Assembly (NCBI GenBank): GCA_934307185.1
Contig: CAKRCJ010000179.1
Span: 1 to 5,276, forward strand
DNA: 5,276 nucleotides
DNA from: an uncultured Roseburia sp.
Lineage (GTDB): Bacteria; Bacillota; Clostridia; Lachnospirales; Lachnospiraceae
Reading direction: 5' to 3'
Shown one piece after another: positions 1 to 5,276 of the stretch (positions are counted from its first letter, which is position 1; every line of letters begins with the position of its first letter). The notes below the pieces were generated by a model. The model was not told where the DNA came from, did no database searches, and saw only the letters and a list, made by a program, of their open reading frames with translations. A program made the translations under genes and the position numbers.

Positions 1-700
1 GCGGATAAGTTGAAAAATTCATTGTATCATTTCTTAATAGGTCTGTATTTCCATTTAATACATTATAAATAGACTGATACTCTGTCTCTGTAGGCTGTGC
101 TTTATCCCTTCTCTTCCAGGAAACAAACTGAACCGGATTGTTCTGACTTAACACATCATATAGTGTATCTGGATACAAGTCGGACGCCATTCTGTTGAAC
201 ACAACTTCGACGACCGCTTCCTGTCCCTCGACAGGTTCACCGTTTGCTTCTAACCACACAATTTTGGCAAGCAAATCGATTTCTTCTTCGGTCAGGCTTA
301 AGTTCCAGCGGTTTTCATATGCTGTATCCTCCGGAGCTCCGAGAGACTCCTCCACCTGAACCATGTCACTTCCTTCTATAGTTTCTTCTTCCCATTCGCT
401 GCTCTCATCTTCGAATTCACTTGTTGAATCACCGGATGCTACAAATATAACATCTTTTTTTTCAATACCTGTTTCTTCATCTGATTCTGTCGTAAATGAA
501 TTTGCGGAAATTGTCATTGTTACACCTGCATAAAGCTTTAAGTCCTCCCACTCTGTCTTAGTGCTTTCAAGCTCTATTTCTTCACATTCTGCAGCCGCAT
601 CATTTTCGGTGTAAAATGCATCTTCCTGAATGTTGGACGTAACAAGTAAGCAAACTAGTAATATCATAAGAGCTGCTGCGTCCAATATTTTTTTTCTCAT
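1..700 (-). CDS. SleB-type cell wall hydrolase, N-terminal part (cut by window edge)
   Basis: Translation from ATG at 700 stays open to position 1 (233 codons visible). Residues 1-24 form a basic start (MRKK) plus a hydrophobic stretch (ALMILLVCLLV), a signal peptide or membrane anchor; the Cys at 17 does not sit in a proper lipobox. Residues 25-130 are a low-complexity linker rich in Glu, Ser, Thr and Asp. From about residue 138 the sequence matches the Hydrolase_2/SleB family pattern: LLAKIVWLEANGEPVEGQ, then a V-V-x-V-V-F-N-R segment, then YPDTLYDVL. The family cleaves peptidoglycan, and a Glu of the EA-x-GE motif (E151 or E155 here) is the expected catalytic residue. The final segment (DTMNFSTYP) resembles the part just before the family's C-terminal IGxHxF motif, so perhaps 20-40 residues lie outside the window. 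The start is supported by AAGGAG at 705-710. It acts outside the membrane. Whether it serves germination or vegetative wall turnover cannot be told from the sequence. Confidence 0.88.
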   Translation of the reverse strand, partial: MRKKILDAAALMILLVCLLVTSNIQEDAFYTENDAAAECEEIELESTKTEWEDLKLYAGVTMTISANSFTTESDEETGIEKKDVIFVASGDSTSEFEDESSEWEEETIEGSDMVQVEESLGAPEDTAYENRWNLSLTEEEIDLLAKIVWLEANGEPVEGQEAVVEVVFNRMASDLYPDTLYDVLSQNNPVQFVSWKRRDKAQPTETEYQSIYNVLNGNTDLLRNDTMNFSTYP

Positions 701-704
701 TTTT

Positions 705-710
705 CTCCTT
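705..710 (-). promoter_or_regulatory. Ribosome binding site of the cell wall hydrolase gene
   Basis: On the minus strand AAGGAG lies 4 nt before the ATG at 700, with a second purine-rich GAGGA just upstream (711-715). This supports the chosen start, which also places the hydrophobic segment at the very N-terminus as expected for an exported protein. Confidence 0.7.
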
Positions 711-740
711 TCCTCAAGAATGATACATAACATAGTAAAA

Positions 741-770
741 CGACAGATAAATCAAAAAATTTATCTGCCG
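741..770 (-). repeat. 12-bp inverted repeat, hairpin in the hydrolase leader (possible weak terminator or attenuator)
   Basis: The arms are 741-752 (cgacagataaat) and 759-770 (atttatctgccg), with a 6-nt loop. Read as minus-strand RNA all 12 positions pair, one as a G·U wobble; on the plus strand that position would be an A/C mismatch. This asymmetry fits an RNA hairpin made from the minus strand. It is followed on that strand by only four T residues (TTTTACTATG), which is short for an intrinsic terminator. It lies between the predicted promoter and the hydrolase start codon, so it could be a leader hairpin, a leaky terminator or a protein-binding dyad. Confidence 0.55.
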
Positions 771-787
771 CTTCATTACAAAAACTT

Positions 788-815
788 ATCATACTCAATT
801 CTTTCCAAAAGTCAA
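788..815 (-). promoter_or_regulatory. Predicted sigma-A promoter for the cell wall hydrolase gene
   Basis: On the minus strand a -35 box TTGACT (815-810) and a -10 box TATGAT (793-788) are separated by 16 bp. Each box matches five of six consensus bases. Transcription would start near 781, giving a leader of about 80 nt that contains the 741-770 hairpin. The promoter implies that the hydrolase is transcribed independently of the upstream genes. Confidence 0.6.
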
Positions 816-1020
816 ATTTTTTATTCAGAAAATAAACGAGAAAAATTTCTTCGTATTTACCATATTCTGATGGCTGTTTTTTGAAATAATCTACTAACAA
901 ACTAGTTATAACTTTTTTGGAGTAAAGTAAAATTAGTCATCTTGCACATTTTTTCTTAATTTTTCTTCTGTCATTTATACATATTTCATTAATTTCCTTT
1001 GGTAAAAACTGGAACTTCCT

Positions 1021-2529
1021 TTAATCACGCTCTATCTGCGATAATAACTGTGCTCTTTTTGTCCCAATTAAAAGCTCACTTTTATACTTTTCGAAGCGCT
1101 CTATGCGATGCTCACTTAAGAAAGCTGCAATCTGTGGTGTGATGGTAAGCTCCGTTACAAAAACAACCATTTCCTGCCCACTCGAAAATGCCTCTTCCAT
1201 AAAAGAAAACGCATGCAAAAGAGCTTCTTTTCCCTGATTTTCAAGGGTTTGCAGCACATCGCACTGTTCGTCAAACGGCTGCTTTGCAAACGCAAAAAGC
1301 TCTGCCTCTTCCATCGCATCCGATGCGTTCTGCATGATTAATTTTTCAGTTTCCTTTAATTTTTCGTTTAATTTTTTCTCTGTTACCGCTTCCTGTTTTG
1401 TCACAAAATTCTGTGCTTCGTTTTGTTCATCCGTTTTCACTTTCTGCTCTAAAAGCTGTGCAAAAATTTGTTTTTTCCGGCTGCCTTCTTTCATTGTTTT
1501 CCGATAATTCTTCAAAAAAGAATACCAGCCATCGGTAATATCTTTTTCCTGCTGCAGCCGTAAAAAGATATTTTCCACACCATTCAGTAACAGATGCACC
1601 ACACTTAAACGTTCGTCAAAAGCTGCTTCATAAATTCTTGCATACACCGAAGCTTTTACATTTCCCTTTAAAATATCTGCAATTCCATAATCATCCTGAT
1701 ATTTCTTATAAAGGTCTAAATACGCTGCCACATCTTCTGCCACATCCTCATGTCTCAAAAACTCAGAAATCACTTCTTTATCTACCGGATAATCCAAAGC
1801 AGCATAGACATCCATTAAATTGCTTAAATCTTCCCAGCCTCGGGCTGTTACAAACTGCAGTCCGTCAACATCCGCCTCCACACGATAAAAGTTTTTCGGC
1901 CGGAGCTCTAAGTAACTTAAAAGCGCCCCATTCAAATGCTTTTCCCTTGCATATTCTCTCCATACGCTTAAATCTGCTTCAATATTCATGCAGCGCACAC
2001 GGTCTAAGGTTACCATGTCGAACTCACGGACAGAACGGTTATATTCCGGTGGATTTCCCGCAGCTACAATAATCCATCCCTGTGGAATTTCCTGATTACC
2101 AAATGTTTTACACTGCAAAAATTGCAGCATTGTCGGTGCTAACGTTTCCGAAACACAGTTAATTTCATCAATAAATAAAATACCTTCTTTTCTTCCAGAG
2201 GTTTTTATTTTACGATAAATGCTTGCGATAATCTCGCTCATCGTATATTCGGTGACGGAATACGTCTGTCCTTCAAATTGTTCTTCCTTTATAAACGGAA
2301 GTCCTACGGCACTCTGTCTCGTATGATGTGTAATTGTATATGCAACCAGTCCGATTTCACATTCTCTTGCAATTTGTTCCATAATCTGTGTTTTTCCAAT
2401 TCCAGGAGGGCCGATTAAAAGCATTGGGCGCTGCCTGATAGATGGAATTTTATAATTTCCAAATTCATCTTTTAAAAGATATGCTTTTACGGTACGCGCA
2501 ATCTCCTGTTTTGCCTGTTTTATGTTCAT
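1021..2529 (-). CDS. MoxR-type AAA+ ATPase, partner of the VWA-like protein
   Basis: This 502-residue protein is an AAA+ ATPase of the MoxR/CbbQ type. Walker A is GPPGIGKT (residues 40-47). Walker B is ILFIDE (117-122, with D121 and E122). A sensor-1 segment AAGNPPEYNRS has N159, TLDRVR (174-179) supplies arginine-finger-like residues, and FVTARGWEDLS near 226-236 is a sensor-2-like region with R230. All motifs needed for ATP binding and hydrolysis appear intact. The AAA core ends near residue 245. About 255 more residues follow, mostly helical and charged, with a Glu/Lys-rich probable coiled coil at about 365-420; simple MoxR proteins are shorter, near 300-350 residues. MoxR proteins are known to act with VWA-domain proteins as chaperone-like remodelling machines, and the gene just upstream encodes one. 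The start at 2529 is preceded by GGGAG at 5-6 nt spacing. The substrate is unknown. No signal peptide or membrane segment is present, so it should be cytoplasmic. Confidence 0.9.
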   Translation of the reverse strand: MNIKQAKQEIARTVKAYLLKDEFGNYKIPSIRQRPMLLIGPPGIGKTQIMEQIARECEIGLVAYTITHHTRQSAVGLPFIKEEQFEGQTYSVTEYTMSEIIASIYRKIKTSGRKEGILFIDEINCVSETLAPTMLQFLQCKTFGNQEIPQGWIIVAAGNPPEYNRSVREFDMVTLDRVRCMNIEADLSVWREYAREKHLNGALLSYLELRPKNFYRVEADVDGLQFVTARGWEDLSNLMDVYAALDYPVDKEVISEFLRHEDVAEDVAAYLDLYKKYQDDYGIADILKGNVKASVYARIYEAAFDERLSVVHLLLNGVENIFLRLQQEKDITDGWYSFLKNYRKTMKEGSRKKQIFAQLLEQKVKTDEQNEAQNFVTKQEAVTEKKLNEKLKETEKLIMQNASDAMEEAELFAFAKQPFDEQCDVLQTLENQGKEALLHAFSFMEEAFSSGQEMVVFVTELTITPQIAAFLSEHRIERFEKYKSELLIGTKRAQLLSQIERD

Positions 2530-2576
2530 TTTTTCTCCCTGTCCTTCTGTAATGTTTGTTTTTTAATCTGTCCATT

Positions 2577-3893
2577 TCATTTCCGGTCTGTAAATTCTTC
2601 CGGTTCCAGCCGGAGCCGCATTGCCCATGGGGGAACAGCAATTTCGTCATAATCATCTAAAAATAAAAATGCTGTTTTATAATCCGGGCGCTTTTTCGGA
2701 TAAGTTCCTTTTCCATCGGTAAAATAAAGCAGACCACAGAGGTTTTTTATCGTTCCCTGTTCGATTAGCTGCTCCACATAAGAAAATACCGGACGGAAAT
2801 CTGTTCCGCCGCCGCCAATAACCTCAAACCTGTCTAAAAACCTTTGCAATTCCTCACTGCCACTTACGACTGCATCTGTGCGCACTTCATTGTCACATTG
2901 TATAATCCTGATTTTACTTTCTCTAAAAAAGCTGCTTTTCTGGGATAAAATTGTATGGGTTTCCTTCAAAAAATTTTTAATGAGTTCACCGCTTGTCGAA
3001 TAGCTCGTATCAATTGCAATGACAAACTCACGTATTTTCATCACCTCACGGCTTTCCACCGGTTCAATTAACGGCATATTTTTATAAAGCCTTAACCCAT
3101 AACTATAATAATTTAAGTCAAATTCATCCGGATCCTGATGAAGTTCTTCCTGTAATACAGAAAATTTTTTTAAGAAATCTTCATAGCTTCGCCTGCTTTT
3201 TCCTGCTTTCATCTGGCTTGCAAACAGCTCTTCCCCGTCTTTTGTCTCATCACCGCGGCTTTCTTTTTCCATCTGCGTCTGTCTTGCGATGTTATCCCAC
3301 TGCTTTCTTGCTGCGTCATTTTTCGCGTTTTTCTGTTCTTCCTTCGGCCAGTATCTATGATCATCCGTGTAAAACTCTTTTTGCAATAAGATGCACTCTT
3401 TCGGCGTTTTTGCGGAAAGAAACCGGTAAATTACGGCAGCAGAAATACCGCTTTGCTCCTGCTCTAGTTCTTCATAAAGCTTCTGCCTCTGCCACGTTAA
3501 AATCCGGCTGGTACACGGCTTTTTTATGTTATCAATCGTGTACTCTACTGCAATATCGCAGGCAAGATTCCATCTGTTTTTGTCCCTTTGCCCGCCAATC
3601 CATAAATGAAAGAAAATACAGTGCAGTATGCTGTGCAGATATGCCCGGTCCAGGTATCTGGGATTGGTTTTAAAGACACGCAGCACCTGCTCCGGTGAAA
3701 AAGAAAGATAACTTCCGTCCGTTGCAAAAGCAGAGATATTCTCATCCGGTTTAAAAACCAGAACGGAAAGTGCTTTATCTAAGAAACGTAAATCCATATA
3801 TATTTCATTGCGGACATAATTAAGTACCTTTTCTGCCATGTCCGCTTCCCACTCGCTCTGTGTCTGTAGGTGTTTTTGTCTGTATTGTTCCAT
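2577..3893 (-). CDS. DUF2201 / VWA-like domain protein (putative metallopeptidase-like N-terminus)
   Basis: This 438-residue cytoplasmic protein has two recognisable parts. The N-terminal part (about 20-125) resembles the DUF2201 putative metallopeptidase domain: H87-S-I-L-H91, a further H96, then WNLACDIAVEYTID (108-121) with D113. A canonical zinc peptidase would have Glu after the first His; here it is Ser88, so peptidase activity is doubtful. A charged, low-complexity middle follows (about 165-255). The C-terminal part (about 288-415) is a VWA-like domain with a complete MIDAS: D295-T-S297-Y-S299, T364 in GGGGTDFRP, and D393 in YFTDGKG. The MIDAS binds a divalent metal and usually the target protein. 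The start at 3893 is supported by GGAGG at 3898-3902, 4 nt away. It lies between the LRR gene (14-nt gap) and the MoxR ATPase gene (47-nt gap), consistent with a MoxR-VWA pair. The target and the process served are not known from sequence. Confidence 0.88.
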   Translation of the reverse strand: MEQYRQKHLQTQSEWEADMAEKVLNYVRNEIYMDLRFLDKALSVLVFKPDENISAFATDGSYLSFSPEQVLRVFKTNPRYLDRAYLHSILHCIFFHLWIGGQRDKNRWNLACDIAVEYTIDNIKKPCTSRILTWQRQKLYEELEQEQSGISAAVIYRFLSAKTPKECILLQKEFYTDDHRYWPKEEQKNAKNDAARKQWDNIARQTQMEKESRGDETKDGEELFASQMKAGKSRRSYEDFLKKFSVLQEELHQDPDEFDLNYYSYGLRLYKNMPLIEPVESREVMKIREFVIAIDTSYSTSGELIKNFLKETHTILSQKSSFFRESKIRIIQCDNEVRTDAVVSGSEELQRFLDRFEVIGGGGTDFRPVFSYVEQLIEQGTIKNLCGLLYFTDGKGTYPKKRPDYKTAFLFLDDYDEIAVPPWAMRLRLEPEEFTDRK

Positions 3894-3897
3894 TTTT

Positions 3898-3902
3898 CCT
3901 CC
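3898..3902 (-). promoter_or_regulatory. Ribosome binding site of the DUF2201/VWA gene
   Basis: GGAGG on the minus strand sits 4 nt before the ATG at 3893, in the 14-nt gap after the LRR stop codon. It leaves no room for a separate promoter in the gap, supporting cotranscription with the LRR gene. Confidence 0.7.
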
Positions 3903-3907
3903 GCCGC

Positions 3908-4960
3908 TTAAAAATCATCAAAAGAATATCTTTCTTTTATTGTTTTCTCACGCTCTGACTGTGCAAACAATTCTTCCTTTAAACTCAAAAGACCTGCCGT
4001 CCCTTCTGTCCACTGCTCATTGGAAGCAGCATATATTGCTTCCTTTAACAGCTCCTCTGTTCCATATCCTTCCCGGAAAAAGAACACAAGCTCTGTCAGC
4101 CGTCTTTTCTTTATAAAATTATTAACAATAATTTTTCCCTCGTCTTTCAGATAACTTTCATAATTGCTTCTTGCCTCATCTGATAAATCCTTTTTTACAA
4201 AAAGCCTGTCCCATGCCATAGCTGCTAAAACTTCCTTCGACTCTTCCACACATGCCTTTTCAAAAATTTCATCGTAAGGCTCCGTCAGAAACACGCCATC
4301 TTTAAAGCACTGTCTCGCACGAAAGCCTTCTCCGCTCAAGTTTAATTCAAAAATATGTGCCGGTCCAATCTCATCATAACTCTCATAATACTCCGGAAAT
4401 AAAAACTGCGCCTCTAACGTATCCGACGGATGATAGAAGGCAACCTCCACCTGCCATTTTATCTGGGCTAATAGTTGCTTTAACCCTGTTTTTTCCTCAA
4501 CGGATGCAAGCATATCAATTTTCTTTAAATTCAGGCAGTTCATAAACGCATCACTGCCTGCTTCGCTTAACCCAGGATATAGTACGATTTTTTTCATCCT
4601 CGTGCAGTTATAAAATGCACATGCACCGATTTTTTTTACCGTTGCAGGAAGTTTTATCTGTTCAATATATTTTTCAGAAATTTCATGTAAAACAGGAAAT
4701 TTATTTAAAAGCTCTTCTGTATTTTTTTCATATAATATGGCATTTTTTTCCTGTTGATTTATGCAGGCTGTATAGCAGATGACCGTATCCGGCAGTCTTT
4801 GCTTTGAAAAGCAGTAATTTCCTATCTCCGTCACCGTAAACCCAGAAATTTCTTCGGGGATGACAACCGCCCCGCTTTCCCCAAATACACGAAGCAGCCG
4901 GATTTCCTTCTCTGCTGTTTTTTCCCACAAAAATAAATAGTTCCCGTTTTCCTGAGTCAT
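3908..4960 (-). CDS. Cytoplasmic BspA-like leucine-rich repeat protein
   Basis: The predicted protein has 350 residues. The frame is open for 26 more codons upstream (to 5038), but those overlap the MATE gene. ATG at 4960 is preferred because GGAGG (4972-4976) lies 11 nt before it and it starts 5 nt after the MATE stop. Residues about 28-60 and 100-150 carry LRR_5/BspA-type units: VIPEEISGFTVTEIGNYCFS, then LPATVKKIGACAFYNCTRMK, then LSEAGSDAFMNCLNLKKIDM. Between them a divergent segment (61-99) breaks the repeat pattern. After about residue 165 the protein changes character: a linker, then an alpha-helical region (about 225-335) with helix pairs such as EEVLAAMAWDRL-like and LLKEAIYAASNEQ segments, reminiscent of ankyrin-like helical repeats. 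There is no signal peptide, no anchor and no LPXTG, unlike surface BspA proteins, so a cytoplasmic protein-binding role is inferred. It precedes the VWA and ATPase genes and is probably cotranscribed with them. No enzymatic motif was seen. Confidence 0.8.
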   Translation of the reverse strand: MTQENGNYLFLWEKTAEKEIRLLRVFGESGAVVIPEEISGFTVTEIGNYCFSKQRLPDTVICYTACINQQEKNAILYEKNTEELLNKFPVLHEISEKYIEQIKLPATVKKIGACAFYNCTRMKKIVLYPGLSEAGSDAFMNCLNLKKIDMLASVEEKTGLKQLLAQIKWQVEVAFYHPSDTLEAQFLFPEYYESYDEIGPAHIFELNLSGEGFRARQCFKDGVFLTEPYDEIFEKACVEESKEVLAAMAWDRLFVKKDLSDEARSNYESYLKDEGKIIVNNFIKKRRLTELVFFFREGYGTEELLKEAIYAASNEQWTEGTAGLLSLKEELFAQSEREKTIKERYSFDDF

Positions 4961-4965
4961 ATTTT

Positions 4966-5276
4966 TTAAAACCTCCGATAACTTTTTACAAGCAATGGGA
5001 CTTCCGCAAGCAGCATTGCAATCCATCCGGCAAGACATGCAAACGGAAAGGTTTCTACTTTCATTGCAAATGCAAAGACAAAAATAAATGCGGCAAGCAC
5101 ACGCACACCCATATTCACCATACTGCTGATTAACGTAACCTTTAAATCACCAATTCCACGGAAAAAGCCCTGTATTCCGTTTGTCACCGCCGGAAGTACA
5201 TACATAAAGGAAATCAGCCTTAAATATGTCACACCTTCTTTTATAACATCGCTGTCACGGACAAACAGGCTTACAA
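4966..5276 (-). CDS. MATE family efflux transporter, C-terminal fragment (cut by window edge)
   Basis: The frame is open from the right edge (first full codon at 5274) to TAA at 4966, giving 102 visible residues of what is normally a protein of about 440-460. A GTG at 5232 is internal (Val), not a start. The sequence follows the C-terminal half of MatE domains: SLFVRDSDVIKEG, then YLRLISFMYVLPAV and a GIQGFFRGIGD segment (visible residues 33-43). The R-G-x-G after a helix is typical of the family. Three hydrophobic helices can be seen at about visible residues 18-38, 47-70 and 77-97, ending in a short basic tail (KSYRRF). MATE proteins are inner-membrane antiporters that export drugs or metabolites using Na+ or H+ gradients. 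The substrate cannot be inferred. The stop is 5 nt before the LRR start, so it is likely in the same transcript. Confidence 0.85.
   Translation of the reverse strand, partial: VSLFVRDSDVIKEGVTYLRLISFMYVLPAVTNGIQGFFRGIGDLKVTLISSMVNMGVRVLAAFIFVFAFAMKVETFPFACLAGWIAMLLAEVPLLVKSYRRF
4972..4976 (-). promoter_or_regulatory. Ribosome binding site that sets the LRR gene start
   Basis: GGAGG on the minus strand lies within the last codons of the MATE gene (Arg-Arg-Phe-stop) and 11 nt before ATG at 4960. The overlap suggests that translation of the LRR gene is coupled to that of the transporter gene. It argues against the longer reading frame starting at 5038. Confidence 0.65.

Larger units (their letters stand above)
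701..1020. other. AT-rich intergenic region between the ATPase gene and the hydrolase gene
   Basis: This 320-nt stretch has no convincing gene. It holds a minus-strand promoter (788-815), a 12-bp inverted repeat (741-770) and the hydrolase ribosome binding site. A 10-bp palindrome AGTTATAACT at 904-913 is of unknown meaning. No GC-rich hairpin plus U-tract was found directly after the ATPase stop codon, so the end of the upstream operon's transcript is not obvious. Open frames here (minus 900-697 from a TTG; plus 630-884) lack ribosome binding sites and overlap the promoter or the hydrolase gene. Confidence 0.6.

Noticed and set aside
697..900. 67-residue minus-strand open frame with mixed hydrophobic and charged residues
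   Set aside because: It begins with TTG, has no ribosome binding site, spans the predicted promoter and hairpin, and ends over the hydrolase start.
904..913. Palindrome AGTTATAACT as a possible operator
   Set aside because: It is short and AT-only at the core, is not repeated elsewhere in the window, and lies about 90 bp upstream of the promoter; chance is likely.
933..974. 13-codon minus-strand frame (MTEEKLRKNVQDD) downstream of the ATPase gene
   Set aside because: No ribosome binding site at a workable distance, and the length is within chance in AT-rich DNA.
1638..2072. 144-codon plus-strand frame inside the ATPase gene
   Set aside because: It is antisense to a well-supported AAA+ coding sequence and is His/Pro/Leu-rich as expected for a shadow frame.
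2465..2572. Small minus-strand frame bridging the VWA and ATPase genes
   Set aside because: It is a basic, low-complexity shadow of the ATPase gene start in another frame, and its ribosome binding site is better explained by the ATPase start.
3218..3673. 151-codon plus-strand frame inside the VWA gene
   Set aside because: It is antisense to a gene with conserved motifs and shows no family resemblance of its own.
4961..5038. Longer start for the LRR protein (26 extra residues)
   Set aside because: The extension overlaps the MATE coding sequence, is Cys-rich and unlike the rest of the protein, while ATG at 4960 has a clear GGAGG site.

Overview
The window looks like a chromosomal segment from a low-GC anaerobic Firmicute, most likely a member of Lachnospiraceae or a related Clostridia group. 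The grounds are AT-rich intergenic DNA, strong GGAGG-type ribosome binding sites, and the protein families present: a BspA-like leucine-rich repeat protein next to a DUF2201/VWA-like protein and a MoxR-type ATPase, a MATE transporter, and a SleB-type cell wall hydrolase. The genus assignment is inference from family content only. All five recognisable genes are on the minus strand, so the biological order runs from the right edge to the left edge.

Layout in transcription order. At 5276-4966 is the C-terminal end of a MATE family transporter, cut by the window edge. It is followed after only 5 nt by a cytoplasmic leucine-rich repeat protein (4960-3908), then after 14 nt by a DUF2201/VWA-like protein (3893-2577), then after 47 nt by a MoxR-type AAA+ ATPase (2529-1021). 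The tight spacing and the ribosome binding site before each gene suggest one transcription unit. A 320-nt AT-rich gap (701-1020) follows. It holds a good sigma-A-type promoter on the minus strand (788-815) and a 12-bp inverted repeat (741-770) in the predicted leader. The last gene (700 to beyond position 1) encodes an exported or membrane-anchored SleB-type cell wall hydrolase, cut at its C-terminus by the window edge.

How the genes may work together. MoxR ATPases and VWA proteins are known to be paired as chaperone-like remodelling systems: the ATPase supplies mechanical work and the VWA protein binds a target through a metal-ion-dependent adhesion site. Here both partners carry intact key motifs (Walker A, Walker B and sensor residues; full DxSxS...T...D MIDAS). 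The LRR protein upstream has no signal peptide and is a candidate cytoplasmic adaptor or target, but that is inference from gene order. The target of this three-protein set cannot be read from the sequence. The hydrolase has its own promoter and is probably functionally separate.

No tRNA, rRNA, CRISPR array, insertion sequence or phage gene was seen.
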